A DNA stretch of 64,000 nt from Flagellimonas sp947499585 (GCF_044596045.1 NZ_CP138995.1:3224001-3288000); one strand, 5' to 3'; shown: positions 39,919-47,632, counted from the first letter of the stretch. Notes: generated from the letters alone by a model not told the origin. Made by a program: numbers and translations.

Positions 39919-39977
39919 ATAGAGAAGTAAAATACATCTCTATACTCCTAACTGGAATAATATCGATGTAATGGATC
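39919..39977. repeat. direct repeat copy 1 with internal hairpin
   Basis: TATAGAGAAGTA AAA TACATCTCTATA (one mismatch) followed by ACTCCT..GGAATAATATCGATGTAATGGATC. It is about 90% identical by eye to copy 2 at 40863-40923. It lies just upstream of the Mrr-like gene. Confidence 0.85.
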
Positions 39978-39982
39978 ATCGG

Positions 39983-40843
39983 TTATTTTAGTTCGCTTGA
40001 TAGTTTATTTATCGATTCAATTACTTTTTTCAGTTTTAAAGGCGCTTTAGAGTAAGAACTCTTTTTTAATTCATATTGTTCAACCATATTGGTAATAACC
40101 AAAGATGTAATTCTGGAGCACAATAATGTTACTGTCGAAAAAGAACTTTCGTATTGAGAATTGTCATTTACTGCAGATTTTAATTGACGAATGCTGATAT
40201 ATTCCGAATGAATATGATTCGAATACAATGAATGAGTTCTTGATAGATTACCAATTTTTATTAATGGATATATTTCATCTAATTTAATTAATCTTGCATA
40301 AGATGGATGTGTAAATCTTTTTCTCTTTGAAAAAGGCACTTTTTTAAATTCATCTAACTTTCTGATTTTTCTTAATTCTTCCGCCAATTCACTCCTCATT
40401 TTTTGAATCGGTTCAAAATCCTTTGGATGCTTTTTAGTTAGTTCGATTTGTTTCCTTAATCCCTGTATTTTGTATACATATGCTCTTATTTCTTTCGAAT
40501 ATTCAGAGTCCACAAAAAATATGTAGGACAAATTAATGAATGTTTCGATTTGAAGTCTCGCAATAGAATAAACGGCTGTTAAGTCATTAATTTTTAGATG
40601 CTTATCCCGAACATCAATTAATTTTCCATTAGTAAGTGTCAAAAGTGTTTCATTGTGAAATATTATTTGAAATAATAGTTTTTCAAAAAGTCCTGCATCT
40701 TCAAATTTTATTCCATTATCATATAAATCTTGAGTACACTCTATCAGAAGAGAATTTAATTCAGAGAGAATTGCTTTTTGATTAGACAAAGACAAGTCAT
40801 TAATTAATAATAAGGCTTCAATAACTGTTCTTTGTTCATTCAT
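39983..40843 (-). CDS. hypothetical helical protein
   Basis: The 286-residue protein, counted from the ATG at 40843, is almost all alpha-helical with no signal peptide. LTAVYSIARLQIETFINLSYIFFVDSEYSKEIRAYVYKIQGL is its best-marked stretch and loosely recalls the DUF5677 family; the match is weak. The frame is open to 40960, but the additional 39 residues are encoded by the second direct repeat, so they are probably untranslated. The gene lies between the two copies of the repeat. Confidence 0.65.
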   Translation of the reverse strand: MNEQRTVIEALLLINDLSLSNQKAILSELNSLLIECTQDLYDNGIKFEDAGLFEKLLFQIIFHNETLLTLTNGKLIDVRDKHLKINDLTAVYSIARLQIETFINLSYIFFVDSEYSKEIRAYVYKIQGLRKQIELTKKHPKDFEPIQKMRSELAEELRKIRKLDEFKKVPFSKRKRFTHPSYARLIKLDEIYPLIKIGNLSRTHSLYSNHIHSEYISIRQLKSAVNDNSQYESSFSTVTLLCSRITSLVITNMVEQYELKKSSYSKAPLKLKKVIESINKLSSELK

Positions 40844-40862
40844 AAATGGTTGCCAACTATTA

Positions 40863-40923
40863 TATAGAGATGTAAAATACATCTCTATACTCCTGAAACG
40901 GAATAATATCGATGCAATGAATC
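40863..40923. repeat. direct repeat copy 2 with internal hairpin
   Basis: A perfect 12-bp inverted repeat (TATAGAGATGTA / TACATCTCTATA, 3-nt loop) is followed by the same 35-bp sequence as copy 1, with one indel. It ends right at a junction-motif copy (40924-40941). Confidence 0.85.
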
Positions 40924-41030
40924 TTCCTTTTTTTGAACTTTTCCGGAAGCTTTTGTTCAATTCGATTACCTTACATTTTTAAATACTCTGGAAAAGATAA
41001 AGTACCTTTTCAAGTGAGTCTCATTGCGAA

Positions 41031-41210
41031 TCAGCCCCAATTCGTCGCAAAATAGACGAATCGCCAGGCGTAATACAATCCAACTAATAGCAAAACACCA
41101 ATAACCAGATAAACAACTGTCAAAAATTTGTTCCTATTACTTATTTTAATTCCAATAAAGATAACTGCTATAATGACGAAAGCTAATATGATAAATATTG
41201 TAGTAATCAT
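41031..41210 (-). CDS. 59-residue membrane protein
   Basis: The minus strand encodes MITTIFIILAFVIIAVIFIG, then IKISNRNKFLTVV and a second hydrophobic segment, ending ATNWG and TGA. Two transmembrane helices (about 2-20 and 30-50) with a basic connecting turn predict a small integral membrane protein. The start codon overlaps a junction-motif copy by 2 bp, the same geometry as four other genes of the array, which supports it being a real cassette gene. Function unknown. Confidence 0.6.
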   Translation of the reverse strand: MITTIFIILAFVIIAVIFIGIKISNRNKFLTVVYLVIGVLLLVGLYYAWRFVYFATNWG

Positions 41211-41213
41211 CGT

Positions 41214-41357
41214 TTATTTAGACTTTAATTCTTCTAAAACATCTTTCTGCATTCTGACTGATTGTTCAATCAACAACTTTACACTAGTATCTAACGTACT
41301 ATCTAATAAAGAATCCAAAATGCTAATACTTCCCTTTAGTTTTTCGTAATTGTCCAT
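41214..41357 (-). CDS. 47-residue soluble helical protein
   Basis: The minus strand encodes MDNYEKLKGSISILDSLLDS, then a helical stretch (TSVKLLIEQSVRMQKDVLEE) and ends LKSK before TAA. It is a single amphipathic helix pair of unknown function. The last three residues and the stop are encoded by the next motif copy (AGTCTAAATAAACGATG), and another motif copy lies 8 bp upstream of its own start. The following gene starts 4 bp after its stop. Confidence 0.55.
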   Translation of the reverse strand: MDNYEKLKGSISILDSLLDSTLDTSVKLLIEQSVRMQKDVLEELKSK

Positions 41358-41393
41358 TGTTTTTAATCCTTTATTTGAACTTTATTATTTTAC

Positions 41394-41579
41394 CTATAAT
41401 CTTTTGGAATACCTTTTAATCGCAAATCCGATAAATATTAAAAAGGCTAGACAAAAGATTATGGCACCGGTAATCTTATTATAAATACTATAAGCAAGAA
41501 ATCCTAACAAAACGAGAAAACCAACTTTCCAACCAATAAGTACTATTTTAAGAAAGGTATCCTTGTTAGATTCTGCCAT
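41394..41579 (-). CDS. 61-residue membrane protein
   Basis: Two hydrophobic helices (about residues 10-30 and 35-53) connected by a short loop (YNKITG), with a basic tail (KRYSKRL). It starts inside a junction-motif copy. Unknown family. The next motif copy lies about 10 bp beyond its stop. Confidence 0.6.
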   Translation of the reverse strand: MAESNKDTFLKIVLIGWKVGFLVLLGFLAYSIYNKITGAIIFCLAFLIFIGFAIKRYSKRL

Positions 41580-41582
41580 CCT

Positions 41583-42014
41583 TTATTTGAACTCTTCGGT
41601 AAATGAATCATCCCATTTGAATGCATTAACTATCCAACCGTTATCATTCTTGTAATAGGTGAAAATTAGTCGAATTGCACTTTTTGGGTATCTAACTAGA
41701 TAAGTTTCTCTTATTGCGATATCGGAGATAGTCTCATTCTTAACTTTGAGTGTCCCTATTGATTTTCCAAACCTTTGTTCAATAATGTTTAGATACTTAA
41801 TAGTCTTTTCCTCTATCGCTTCCAGTTCATTCTGCGGCATTGGCCAATATGGGGTTAATCCATCAAATGACCTGGCAATTTCATTTTGGCTGAATAAAGA
41901 AGCTATTTCCTTTGAGAGTTCTTGTGTCTGAGAAACATCGTTCAAATACTTATTCTGGCCAAAGAGTCCAAGACTCATAAGAGAAAGTGTTGTTGAGACG
42001 AGTATTTTTTTCAT
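41583..42014 (-). CDS. secreted hypothetical protein
   Basis: The 143-residue protein has a signal peptide (MKKILVSTTLSLMSLGLFGQ) and a small mature domain that looks like a helix plus beta-sheet (IGTLKVKNETISDIAIRETYLVRYPKSAIRLIFTYYKNDNGWIVNAFKWDDSF). This resembles NTF2-like or DUF4019-type folds, by inspection only. Its final residues EFK and the TAA are supplied by the junction motif. A motif copy lies 11 bp upstream of the start. Confidence 0.65.
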   Translation of the reverse strand: MKKILVSTTLSLMSLGLFGQNKYLNDVSQTQELSKEIASLFSQNEIARSFDGLTPYWPMPQNELEAIEEKTIKYLNIIEQRFGKSIGTLKVKNETISDIAIRETYLVRYPKSAIRLIFTYYKNDNGWIVNAFKWDDSFTEEFK

Positions 42015-42041
42015 AGTAGTTTTTAATCCTTTATTTGAACT

Positions 42042-42227
42042 TTAGTTTTTATGTTTCCGAATATACAGGCCATAGACCAAACTAAGAACCAGATAGAGTC
42101 CAATTCCTAAAATGAAAGCATTAAGGTGTATTTTCTCATCCGTGGATATAATTAGGATCTCGGTTATCAAAGCGCCAAGCACCAAACTTACTATTAATCT
42201 TACCCACCATTTTCTTATTAGATTCAT
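42042..42227 (-). CDS. 61-residue membrane protein
   Basis: Two hydrophobic helices (about 10-26 and 34-54) and a basic C-terminus (YIRKHKN). The start codon overlaps a motif copy, and the stop TAA is immediately followed by the next copy. Unknown family and function. Confidence 0.6.
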   Translation of the reverse strand: MNLIRKWWVRLIVSLVLGALITEILIISTDEKIHLNAFILGIGLYLVLSLVYGLYIRKHKN

Positions 42228-42234
42228 CCTTTAT

Positions 42235-42564
42235 TTAGACTTTATTGTTAATACTAAAATAGACCACTAAAAAAATGACTAGTAAAAAAAGGATCATTAG
42301 TACTCTTTCCCCGTTTAAAGGGCGCGCCCAAACGGCTTTTCCTGAATCATCCTCCGAAATTACCTCTTCATAGGAATGTCCTGTAGAAATTCCATTTTTA
42401 AAAATGTTTTTTAAAAAGTTGAAAAATATTAATGCTAAGCATATTACAATTATTGATACAAGAATAAATATTGCCCAGATTTCTCCTTTGACCGCATTTC
42501 TAATTAGCATTTTTAAAAGACTAAACAAATATTTAAGACCATCATCAAACATACAGTCGCACAA
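42235..42564 (-). CDS. 109-residue membrane protein
   Basis: The protein has a helix at about 28-50, an acidic loop (SYEEVISEDDSGKAVWARPLNGE) and a second helix at about 87-104. The end (NNKV) and the TAA stop fall in the motif copy at 42226-42243, read in a different frame from the one used by other genes. No motif copy sits at its own start. Unknown family. Confidence 0.6.
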   Translation of the reverse strand: MCDCMFDDGLKYLFSLLKMLIRNAVKGEIWAIFILVSIIVICLALIFFNFLKNIFKNGISTGHSYEEVISEDDSGKAVWARPLNGERVLMILFLLVIFLVVYFSINNKV

Positions 42565-42580
42565 TTATAATTTAATTATA

Positions 42581-42739
42581 CTATGATTTTGTCACAGCTT
42601 GAAAATAATTCAGGCTACCATTTCCTGGATGTACTTGCGTTTCCAAACCCCCAACAAGGGACCAACCATTATTTATATAACTTGCCACTAGGGTCTCAAA
42701 TTGCTGTTCATTACTATGATTCAATACTTTATATTCCAT
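42581..42739 (-). CDS. DUF1737-like small protein
   Basis: The 52-codon frame on the minus strand encodes MEYKVLNHSNEQQFETLVAS, then YINNGWSLVGGLETQV and ends YFQAVTKS. The pattern (YKV...LxxxVxxxIxxGWxxxGGxxxxxxx..YxQAxxK) is that of DUF1737, a small alpha-beta domain of unknown role. It ends 16 bp before the start of the next gene. The closest motif copy is about 120 bp upstream. Confidence 0.65.
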   Translation of the reverse strand: MEYKVLNHSNEQQFETLVASYINNGWSLVGGLETQVHPGNGSLNYFQAVTKS

Positions 42740-42870
42740 TACTCTTTGTTTTGTTAAACAATGTTCTGTTATAAGAATTCGGGGTGATTAAAAATAACAA
42801 AAATCACGAAAGTCAGGTTTAGCTAGTTTGCCGATAAAATACTTGGTGCTACAGTCCAATCCTTTATTTG

Positions 42871-42927
42871 AACTTTCAACGCTGAGTATAAAGGGCGTTT
42901 TAATGCCCTTTATACATTGTTATGAGC
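42871..42927. repeat. hairpin at right end of the cassette array
   Basis: GTATAAAGGGC and GCCCTTTATAC pair perfectly over an 8-nt loop. Outside the stem are CAACG on the left and TTGTTATGAGC on the right, as in the 38.7-kb hairpin. It overlaps the end of a motif copy and its right part contains the stop codon of the serine hydrolase gene. Confidence 0.75.
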
Positions 42928-43966
42928 TTTTTTGCCTTTTCAGTATTTTTACAATACGATTATATACGATTTCCGATAAGTTCCAAGAGTATCCACCACC
43001 TGTATTTACAAACTGGATGACAACCGCATCAATATCTTTGTGATACTTGGCAATACTAGAGTATCCCGGCAATAATCCTGTATGTTCGTATACATAAATA
43101 GATGAATAGATTTCCTGTTCACCTTCATTAAACACTGAACCATCGTTCAATGCCCTCAAGAATATTCCTGCATCCTCTGCTGTAGCCACCATTGAGCCGG
43201 CAGGGTTTATAAAATCATTATACTTTATATCATCATCATAGCCTTCGTAATACCCACTCATAACATCGTCTAAATCTACTTCACTTAACAAACTGTAAGT
43301 ATTGTTCAGCTCAAGTGGTATCAGAATTTCTTTCTTGATATATTGGTGATGGCTATATCCCAATGTTTTATCAAGTATTTCACCTATCAACAAATAATTC
43401 GTATTTGAATAGCTATATTTTTTATCCGGTTCAAAGTCAGCAGGCTTATCCAGTACCAACTCAAGTGTTTCTCTATTGCCTCTCGATATGTCTTCCCAAT
43501 AGCCGGGGGTGTCGGTAAAATTAGGAATGCCACTCCGGTGTTGCACCATCAATCTCAAAGTGATTTTATCTGTATTAGCAATCCTTCCTTCCAATTCCGG
43601 TAAGTAATCAGCGAGTGTTTTATCCAACGACAAACGATTGTCTTTAACTAATTTGGCGGTAGCAACAGCAACATATAATTTGCTAACACTGCCAATTTTG
43701 AATAAGGCTTTAGGGTCGGCAGGTATTTCATTTTCTCGGTTATGCCAGCCTGCTGTGTATAACTCCGGTGGCTTCCCAGATTGGTCCACGTAAACAATCA
43801 TTCCATCAAATCCATGACCAATTGCTTCATTTACTTGTTCTTGAACCGTATCAGGGAGTGGAAAAATATAAGCCTTTACTAAAACCCATGGTACAAAGAA
43901 TAGGGAGGATATGGATGCAATAATAAACGCCATCCTCAGAGTTCGTTTAGTTTTTTTCTTGGTCAT
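42920..43966 (-). CDS. serine hydrolase of the beta-lactamase / DD-peptidase family
   Basis: The 348-residue protein has an N-terminal membrane anchor or signal (about 10-36) and the three active-site motifs of class C-type penicillin-recognising enzymes: S93-V-S-K96, YSN in KKYSYSNTNYLL, and HTG in YEHTGLLPGYS, replacing KTG. It could be a DD-peptidase, esterase or beta-lactamase; the HTG variant is common in carboxypeptidases and esterases. Copies of TATACA(n)TTGTTATGAGC flank the gene in opposite orientation. Confidence 0.85.
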   Translation of the reverse strand: MTKKKTKRTLRMAFIIASISSLFFVPWVLVKAYIFPLPDTVQEQVNEAIGHGFDGMIVYVDQSGKPPELYTAGWHNRENEIPADPKALFKIGSVSKLYVAVATAKLVKDNRLSLDKTLADYLPELEGRIANTDKITLRLMVQHRSGIPNFTDTPGYWEDISRGNRETLELVLDKPADFEPDKKYSYSNTNYLLIGEILDKTLGYSHHQYIKKEILIPLELNNTYSLLSEVDLDDVMSGYYEGYDDDIKYNDFINPAGSMVATAEDAGIFLRALNDGSVFNEGEQEIYSSIYVYEHTGLLPGYSSIAKYHKDIDAVVIQFVNTGGGYSWNLSEIVYNRIVKILKRQKSS

Positions 43967-44276
43967 TACTTCAGGTCGGTGAATATATTAATTGCTCATA
44001 ACAATTGTATATGATCATTGATCATATATCCATTATACGTAGAGCTGTATTAATGTTACTATTCGAATATTATTCATTTGTAAATGGCTGTGGATTAAAT
44101 GTAATTGGATTGTCCCATAAAAGGTGAATTAACGAAACTACTAAAAGAGACCACGAATGGGACTTTTAAAGAAATGGCCTTTCTCCCTTTTGAAACTGTC
44201 TTATTAATCGGCCGATTTAAAGTGTCAAAGTTGTCATGTTTTATCGTTTAAAACAAAACTTTATTTTATTTCTAAG
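43967..44276. other. intergenic, inverted element and IS-like hairpin
   Basis: No gene is seen. GCTCATAACAATTGTATA (43994-44011), followed by a 10-bp perfect hairpin, mirrors the element at 42911-42927. At 44113-44162 GTCCCAT and ATGGGAC form the arms of an inverted repeat, GTCCCATAAAAG style, which resembles a terminal relic of an insertion sequence. Confidence 0.6.
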
Positions 44277-47200
44277 TTATCGGATTTCAATGAATTGGAG
44301 ATAATCAGAGTTTTTGGATATAACAATATACTCCTTGTCCATAATTTTAATTTTTGACATGTCTTTTACATCGCCTGGAGCATAAAACCCACTATTTCTA
44401 GCAAGAACTGGCGAAAAATCACCTTTGCCATTTCCTTTTAATAAAAGACCAATACTAGCGTCATTCCTAGGCGTTTCCACTTCGGAATTGTAAAGGTTTC
44501 CGGCTATAAGGGCATCTAAATTCCCATCTCTATCATAATCCTCAATAAGAATCTGATTTATGGAAGAAATTTGCGCAAGATTAGGTAGTTTATTCACCAC
44601 AAATCTTCCTTCTTTGTTTTCCAAGTAAACACTTGAAAACGATTTTACCTGGTAATGTAAGGAGTTTTTCAAAACTTTCTCAGTGTAAATATCTTCTAGG
44701 GTAGCTTGTGAATAAGATTCATAATCCTTGAATTTTTTCTTGATGGCAGGTATTTGCTGTGATGAACATTCTCTTCCACGAACTGGAAATTGTTCTCCTT
44801 CATTAAAATAGCTCAGTACTATATCATTAGTGTTGTTATTATCAAAATCATTAAAATAAATATCAAAGGTTTCTTCTTCATCGGCTTTATACTTAAAGTT
44901 GTTGCCTAAATTCCCTAAAATGTAATCCATATCTCCATCGTTGTCAAAATCACCATCTTTAATACTGAACCACCATCCGTTTGTATCATCTAAGCCCAAT
45001 GCTTGGGAAACATTTGAGAAATATCCTTCATTGTTTTTAAGAATGGTTATTGGCATCCATTCGCCAACAACAATAAGATCGGTCCATCCATCATTGTCAA
45101 AATCTGTCCAAAGACCATCAGTAACCATCCCTAGATTATTAAGTTCAGGAGCCAGTTTTTCTGTGGCGTCCACAAATTGAACCTTATCACCTTTACTGAT
45201 GTTTTCCAATAAGTAGCTATTTGCAGGAGATGGATAATTTCCGGGAATTAGACGGCCGCCAACAAAAAGGTCCAAATCACCATCTTTGTCAAAGTCAAAG
45301 CTATGAACTCTTGAACTGCTTGTAATCATTTCTGGAAGCGCAAAAGTCTCCTTCTTGAAATTACCTTTGCCGTCATTAATGTAAAGCCTGTCTTGAAGTT
45401 GTTTGGAGTTTGGTGAAAATTCATTTCCACCACTGGCAATATAAATATCTTTGTCACCATCATTTTCAACGTCAAAAATATGGATTCCAATATCTTCTGA
45501 ACCGCTATCCAAAGCAAAAACTTTTGTATCCGATTTTGTGAAGCCGCCATCTTTGTTTTGGAAAAATAGAGCTGTTGTATTTTGCGCTGCTGAAGCAATA
45601 ACAAGATCATCTGTACCGTCATTGTTTAAATCACCAACACCAACACCAGGTCCCAATTTTGAAGTTTGATGCGGTAAAAGAATTTCTTTTTTAAAATCAT
45701 CATGGTAATTTTCTGCATGTTTATGAAGAAAGGAAATACTAGAATCCTGTACAGTCCTAAAAATTCGTCTAGAGTTTTCCGAATTTTTTGTTTTACTTGG
45801 AGCAGTATCCTTATAGTTTAGTTTTATGAAAGAATTGATTTCTGGTGTCACAATTGATTGCGTTTTACCATCTGGCCAAACTACTTTTACGGAATCTATT
45901 TTTTCTGTTTTGCCCAATCCAAAATGCAGCCTTGGGGCGATAGAAGATTGAAATCCTCTAGTAAGTGTCATTTCTTGAAATTGTTTAGATCCAAGCGCAT
46001 ATAGATAAACCTTTACCCCCATTCCGAACGGGTTTTTAGTTGGCCCCTCAAAATTTAAAGTTAGATAATTGCTGTTGCTGGCACTTTTATTTTCAAAAAC
46101 CGAGGCATAATCATCAATATTGTTGGTCACTATTTCTAAATCGCCATCGTTATCCAAATCCACATAAATACTTCCATTGGAAAAACCTTCATATTCAATG
46201 CCCCAATCCTTGTTTTTTCTTTCAAATGTTAAATCACCATTATTTTTGAAAACAAAATTGTCAATTTTTTCTGATGGTATTGCCAAGTTCCATTTCAACA
46301 AACTATCATTGTCATTATTCTTTTTTTCAAGTTTTTTCAAGTAATCTTTATTGTTGATTTCTCTGCGAGTACCATTGGTTATAAAAACATCTTTGAAGCC
46401 ATCATTATCCAAATCTGCCAATAATGGCCCCCAACTCCAATCTGTGGATGAAAGACCTGCTAGCCTTGAAACATTGCTAAAATCTGGAATGTCGTTATTA
46501 ATAGTTCCATTGTTCAATTGCAAAGTATTGTGCATATACTGGTACTGAAATCCTGCATCTATATTGGCCCAAAATAAATTTGGATTCATACTTGCCATAT
46601 TGGCTTTTGCCCTTCTGTTATCGGCTGCATCCATATCAACTTGTAAAATATCTAAAAGACCATCGTTGTTAAAATCTGCAATATCAACACCCATACCAAA
46701 ATGTGAAGTGTGCTTTGTGGCTTTTTTTAGGATGCTAGAAAATGTTCCGTCCTTATTGTTTTGATACATAAAATCTGGAGAACTAAAATCATTTGAAACG
46801 TACAAGTCCGCCCAACCATCATTGTTTAAATCTGCAACAGTGGCGCTAAGGGAAAGTCCAAAGGATTTCAAACCTGCCTTAACGGTGACATCTGAAAATG
46901 TGTTATCACCATTATTCTGAAGTAATTTATCTGATTCAATACTTTTTGTATTATTCATTTTGAACAAATAATAGTTTGTGGGAGCATTAAATGATGTTGA
47001 GGGATAGTTGGCAATATATACATCCAAATCACCATCTCTATCATAATCAAAAAAGGTGCTTTGAATACTGTTTCCTAATTCAGCTAGACCATACTCCTCA
47101 GCACTTTCTATAAAAGTATTGTCACCATTGTTGATAAAAAGTTGATTTGCTTTGGGATTAAACTTACCAGCTACAGAACAGTAGATGTCTAAATAACCGT

Positions 47201-47579
47201 CATTGTTAACATCAGCCATTGTACTTCCAGTATACCACCTAGAGTCACCTGTAACATGGGCTGAAACAGAAATATCCTCAAATTGCAAGTTTCCTTTGTT
47301 AAGGTATAATCTGTTTTCTACCATATTACCTGTAAAGTACAGGTCTATTAAACCATCGTTGTTGATGTCGCCTGCAGAAACGCCTCCACCCAAATATAGG
47401 TATGGATAGGTAAAATAATTGAGCGAGTCACTTTCAGTAAGATTATTTGAAAAAAGGATTTTCGTCTGATTTTTACTCAAAAGATTGAATATTTTTTTTG
47501 AGCGATCTTGATTATTACAGGTCGAAAAACATACAACTATTGTAATACATAAAAGGGTATGTCTTAAGATTCTTTTCAT
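44277..47579 (-). CDS. very large lipoprotein with FG-GAP/VCBS repeats and an ASPIC/UnbV domain
   Basis: From the ATG at 47579 the protein has 1,100 residues: a lipoprotein signal (lipobox in CFSTCNNQ), then many DxNNDGxxD integrin-type FG-GAP repeats that form a propeller with calcium loops. The ASPIC/UnbV domain lies near the middle (LTLNFEGPTKNPFGMGVKVYLYALGSKQFQEMTLTRGFQSSIAPRLHFGLG..VVWPDGKTQS), followed by a second set of repeats. Such proteins are often encoded after SusC/SusD pairs and are thought to act at the cell surface, perhaps as glycan-binding modules; the exact function is unknown. The frame is open to 47642 but that part overlaps the terminator hairpin. Confidence 0.88.
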   Translation of the reverse strand: MKRILRHTLLCITIVVCFSTCNNQDRSKKIFNLLSKNQTKILFSNNLTESDSLNYFTYPYLYLGGGVSAGDINNDGLIDLYFTGNMVENRLYLNKGNLQFEDISVSAHVTGDSRWYTGSTMADVNNDGYLDIYCSVAGKFNPKANQLFINNGDNTFIESAEEYGLAELGNSIQSTFFDYDRDGDLDVYIANYPSTSFNAPTNYYLFKMNNTKSIESDKLLQNNGDNTFSDVTVKAGLKSFGLSLSATVADLNNDGWADLYVSNDFSSPDFMYQNNKDGTFSSILKKATKHTSHFGMGVDIADFNNDGLLDILQVDMDAADNRRAKANMASMNPNLFWANIDAGFQYQYMHNTLQLNNGTINNDIPDFSNVSRLAGLSSTDWSWGPLLADLDNDGFKDVFITNGTRREINNKDYLKKLEKKNNDNDSLLKWNLAIPSEKIDNFVFKNNGDLTFERKNKDWGIEYEGFSNGSIYVDLDNDGDLEIVTNNIDDYASVFENKSASNSNYLTLNFEGPTKNPFGMGVKVYLYALGSKQFQEMTLTRGFQSSIAPRLHFGLGKTEKIDSVKVVWPDGKTQSIVTPEINSFIKLNYKDTAPSKTKNSENSRRIFRTVQDSSISFLHKHAENYHDDFKKEILLPHQTSKLGPGVGVGDLNNDGTDDLVIASAAQNTTALFFQNKDGGFTKSDTKVFALDSGSEDIGIHIFDVENDGDKDIYIASGGNEFSPNSKQLQDRLYINDGKGNFKKETFALPEMITSSSRVHSFDFDKDGDLDLFVGGRLIPGNYPSPANSYLLENISKGDKVQFVDATEKLAPELNNLGMVTDGLWTDFDNDGWTDLIVVGEWMPITILKNNEGYFSNVSQALGLDDTNGWWFSIKDGDFDNDGDMDYILGNLGNNFKYKADEEETFDIYFNDFDNNNTNDIVLSYFNEGEQFPVRGRECSSQQIPAIKKKFKDYESYSQATLEDIYTEKVLKNSLHYQVKSFSSVYLENKEGRFVVNKLPNLAQISSINQILIEDYDRDGNLDALIAGNLYNSEVETPRNDASIGLLLKGNGKGDFSPVLARNSGFYAPGDVKDMSKIKIMDKEYIVISKNSDYLQFIEIR

Positions 47580-47599
47580 CCTAGGCTTTTTACAAAAAT

Positions 47600-47632
47600 A
47601 AAAAACAGGGATTTTAATCCCTGTTTTTTTTA
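47600..47632 (-). terminator. terminator after susD
   Basis: AACAGGGAT and ATCCCTGTT form a stem with long flanking A and T runs. On the minus strand the T-rich tract follows, between susD and the ASPIC gene, so the latter may be partly uncoupled. Confidence 0.75.

Larger units (their letters stand above)
35131..42876 (-). repeat. array of an 18-bp junction motif (13 copies)
   Basis: ATCCTTTATTTGAACTTT or a close variant (ATCGTTTATTTRGACTTT) occurs, always in this orientation on the plus strand, at 35131, 36071, 36374, 36665, 38350, 38679, 40924, 41209, 41366, 41578, 42026, 42226 and 42859, with a degenerate copy at 39978. Read on the minus strand (AAAGTTCAAATAAAGGAT) it lies 0-11 bp before, or overlaps by 2 bp, the start codon of most small genes in this stretch, and it often contains the TAA stop of the gene before. 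No copy was seen in the rest of the window. It marks the boundaries of successive gene cassettes. Confidence 0.85.

Noticed and set aside
42583..42774. 63-codon plus-strand frame
   Set aside because: It is opposite the DUF1737 frame, which has family features.
35131..42876. CRISPR array as explanation for the regular repeats
   Set aside because: Spacing is irregular (about 140 to 2,250 bp), spacers contain genes, and no cas genes are present.
35131..42876. Motif as a simple promoter
   Set aside because: It lacks the TTG and TAnnTTTG elements, touches the start codon, and often contains the preceding stop, so transcription would start inside the genes. A ribosome-binding role in addition remains possible.
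34295..44011. Intact integrative element with att repeats
   Set aside because: No second copy of the tRNA-Lys 3' end was found, and no relaxase, Tra proteins, phage genes or complete integrase are present.
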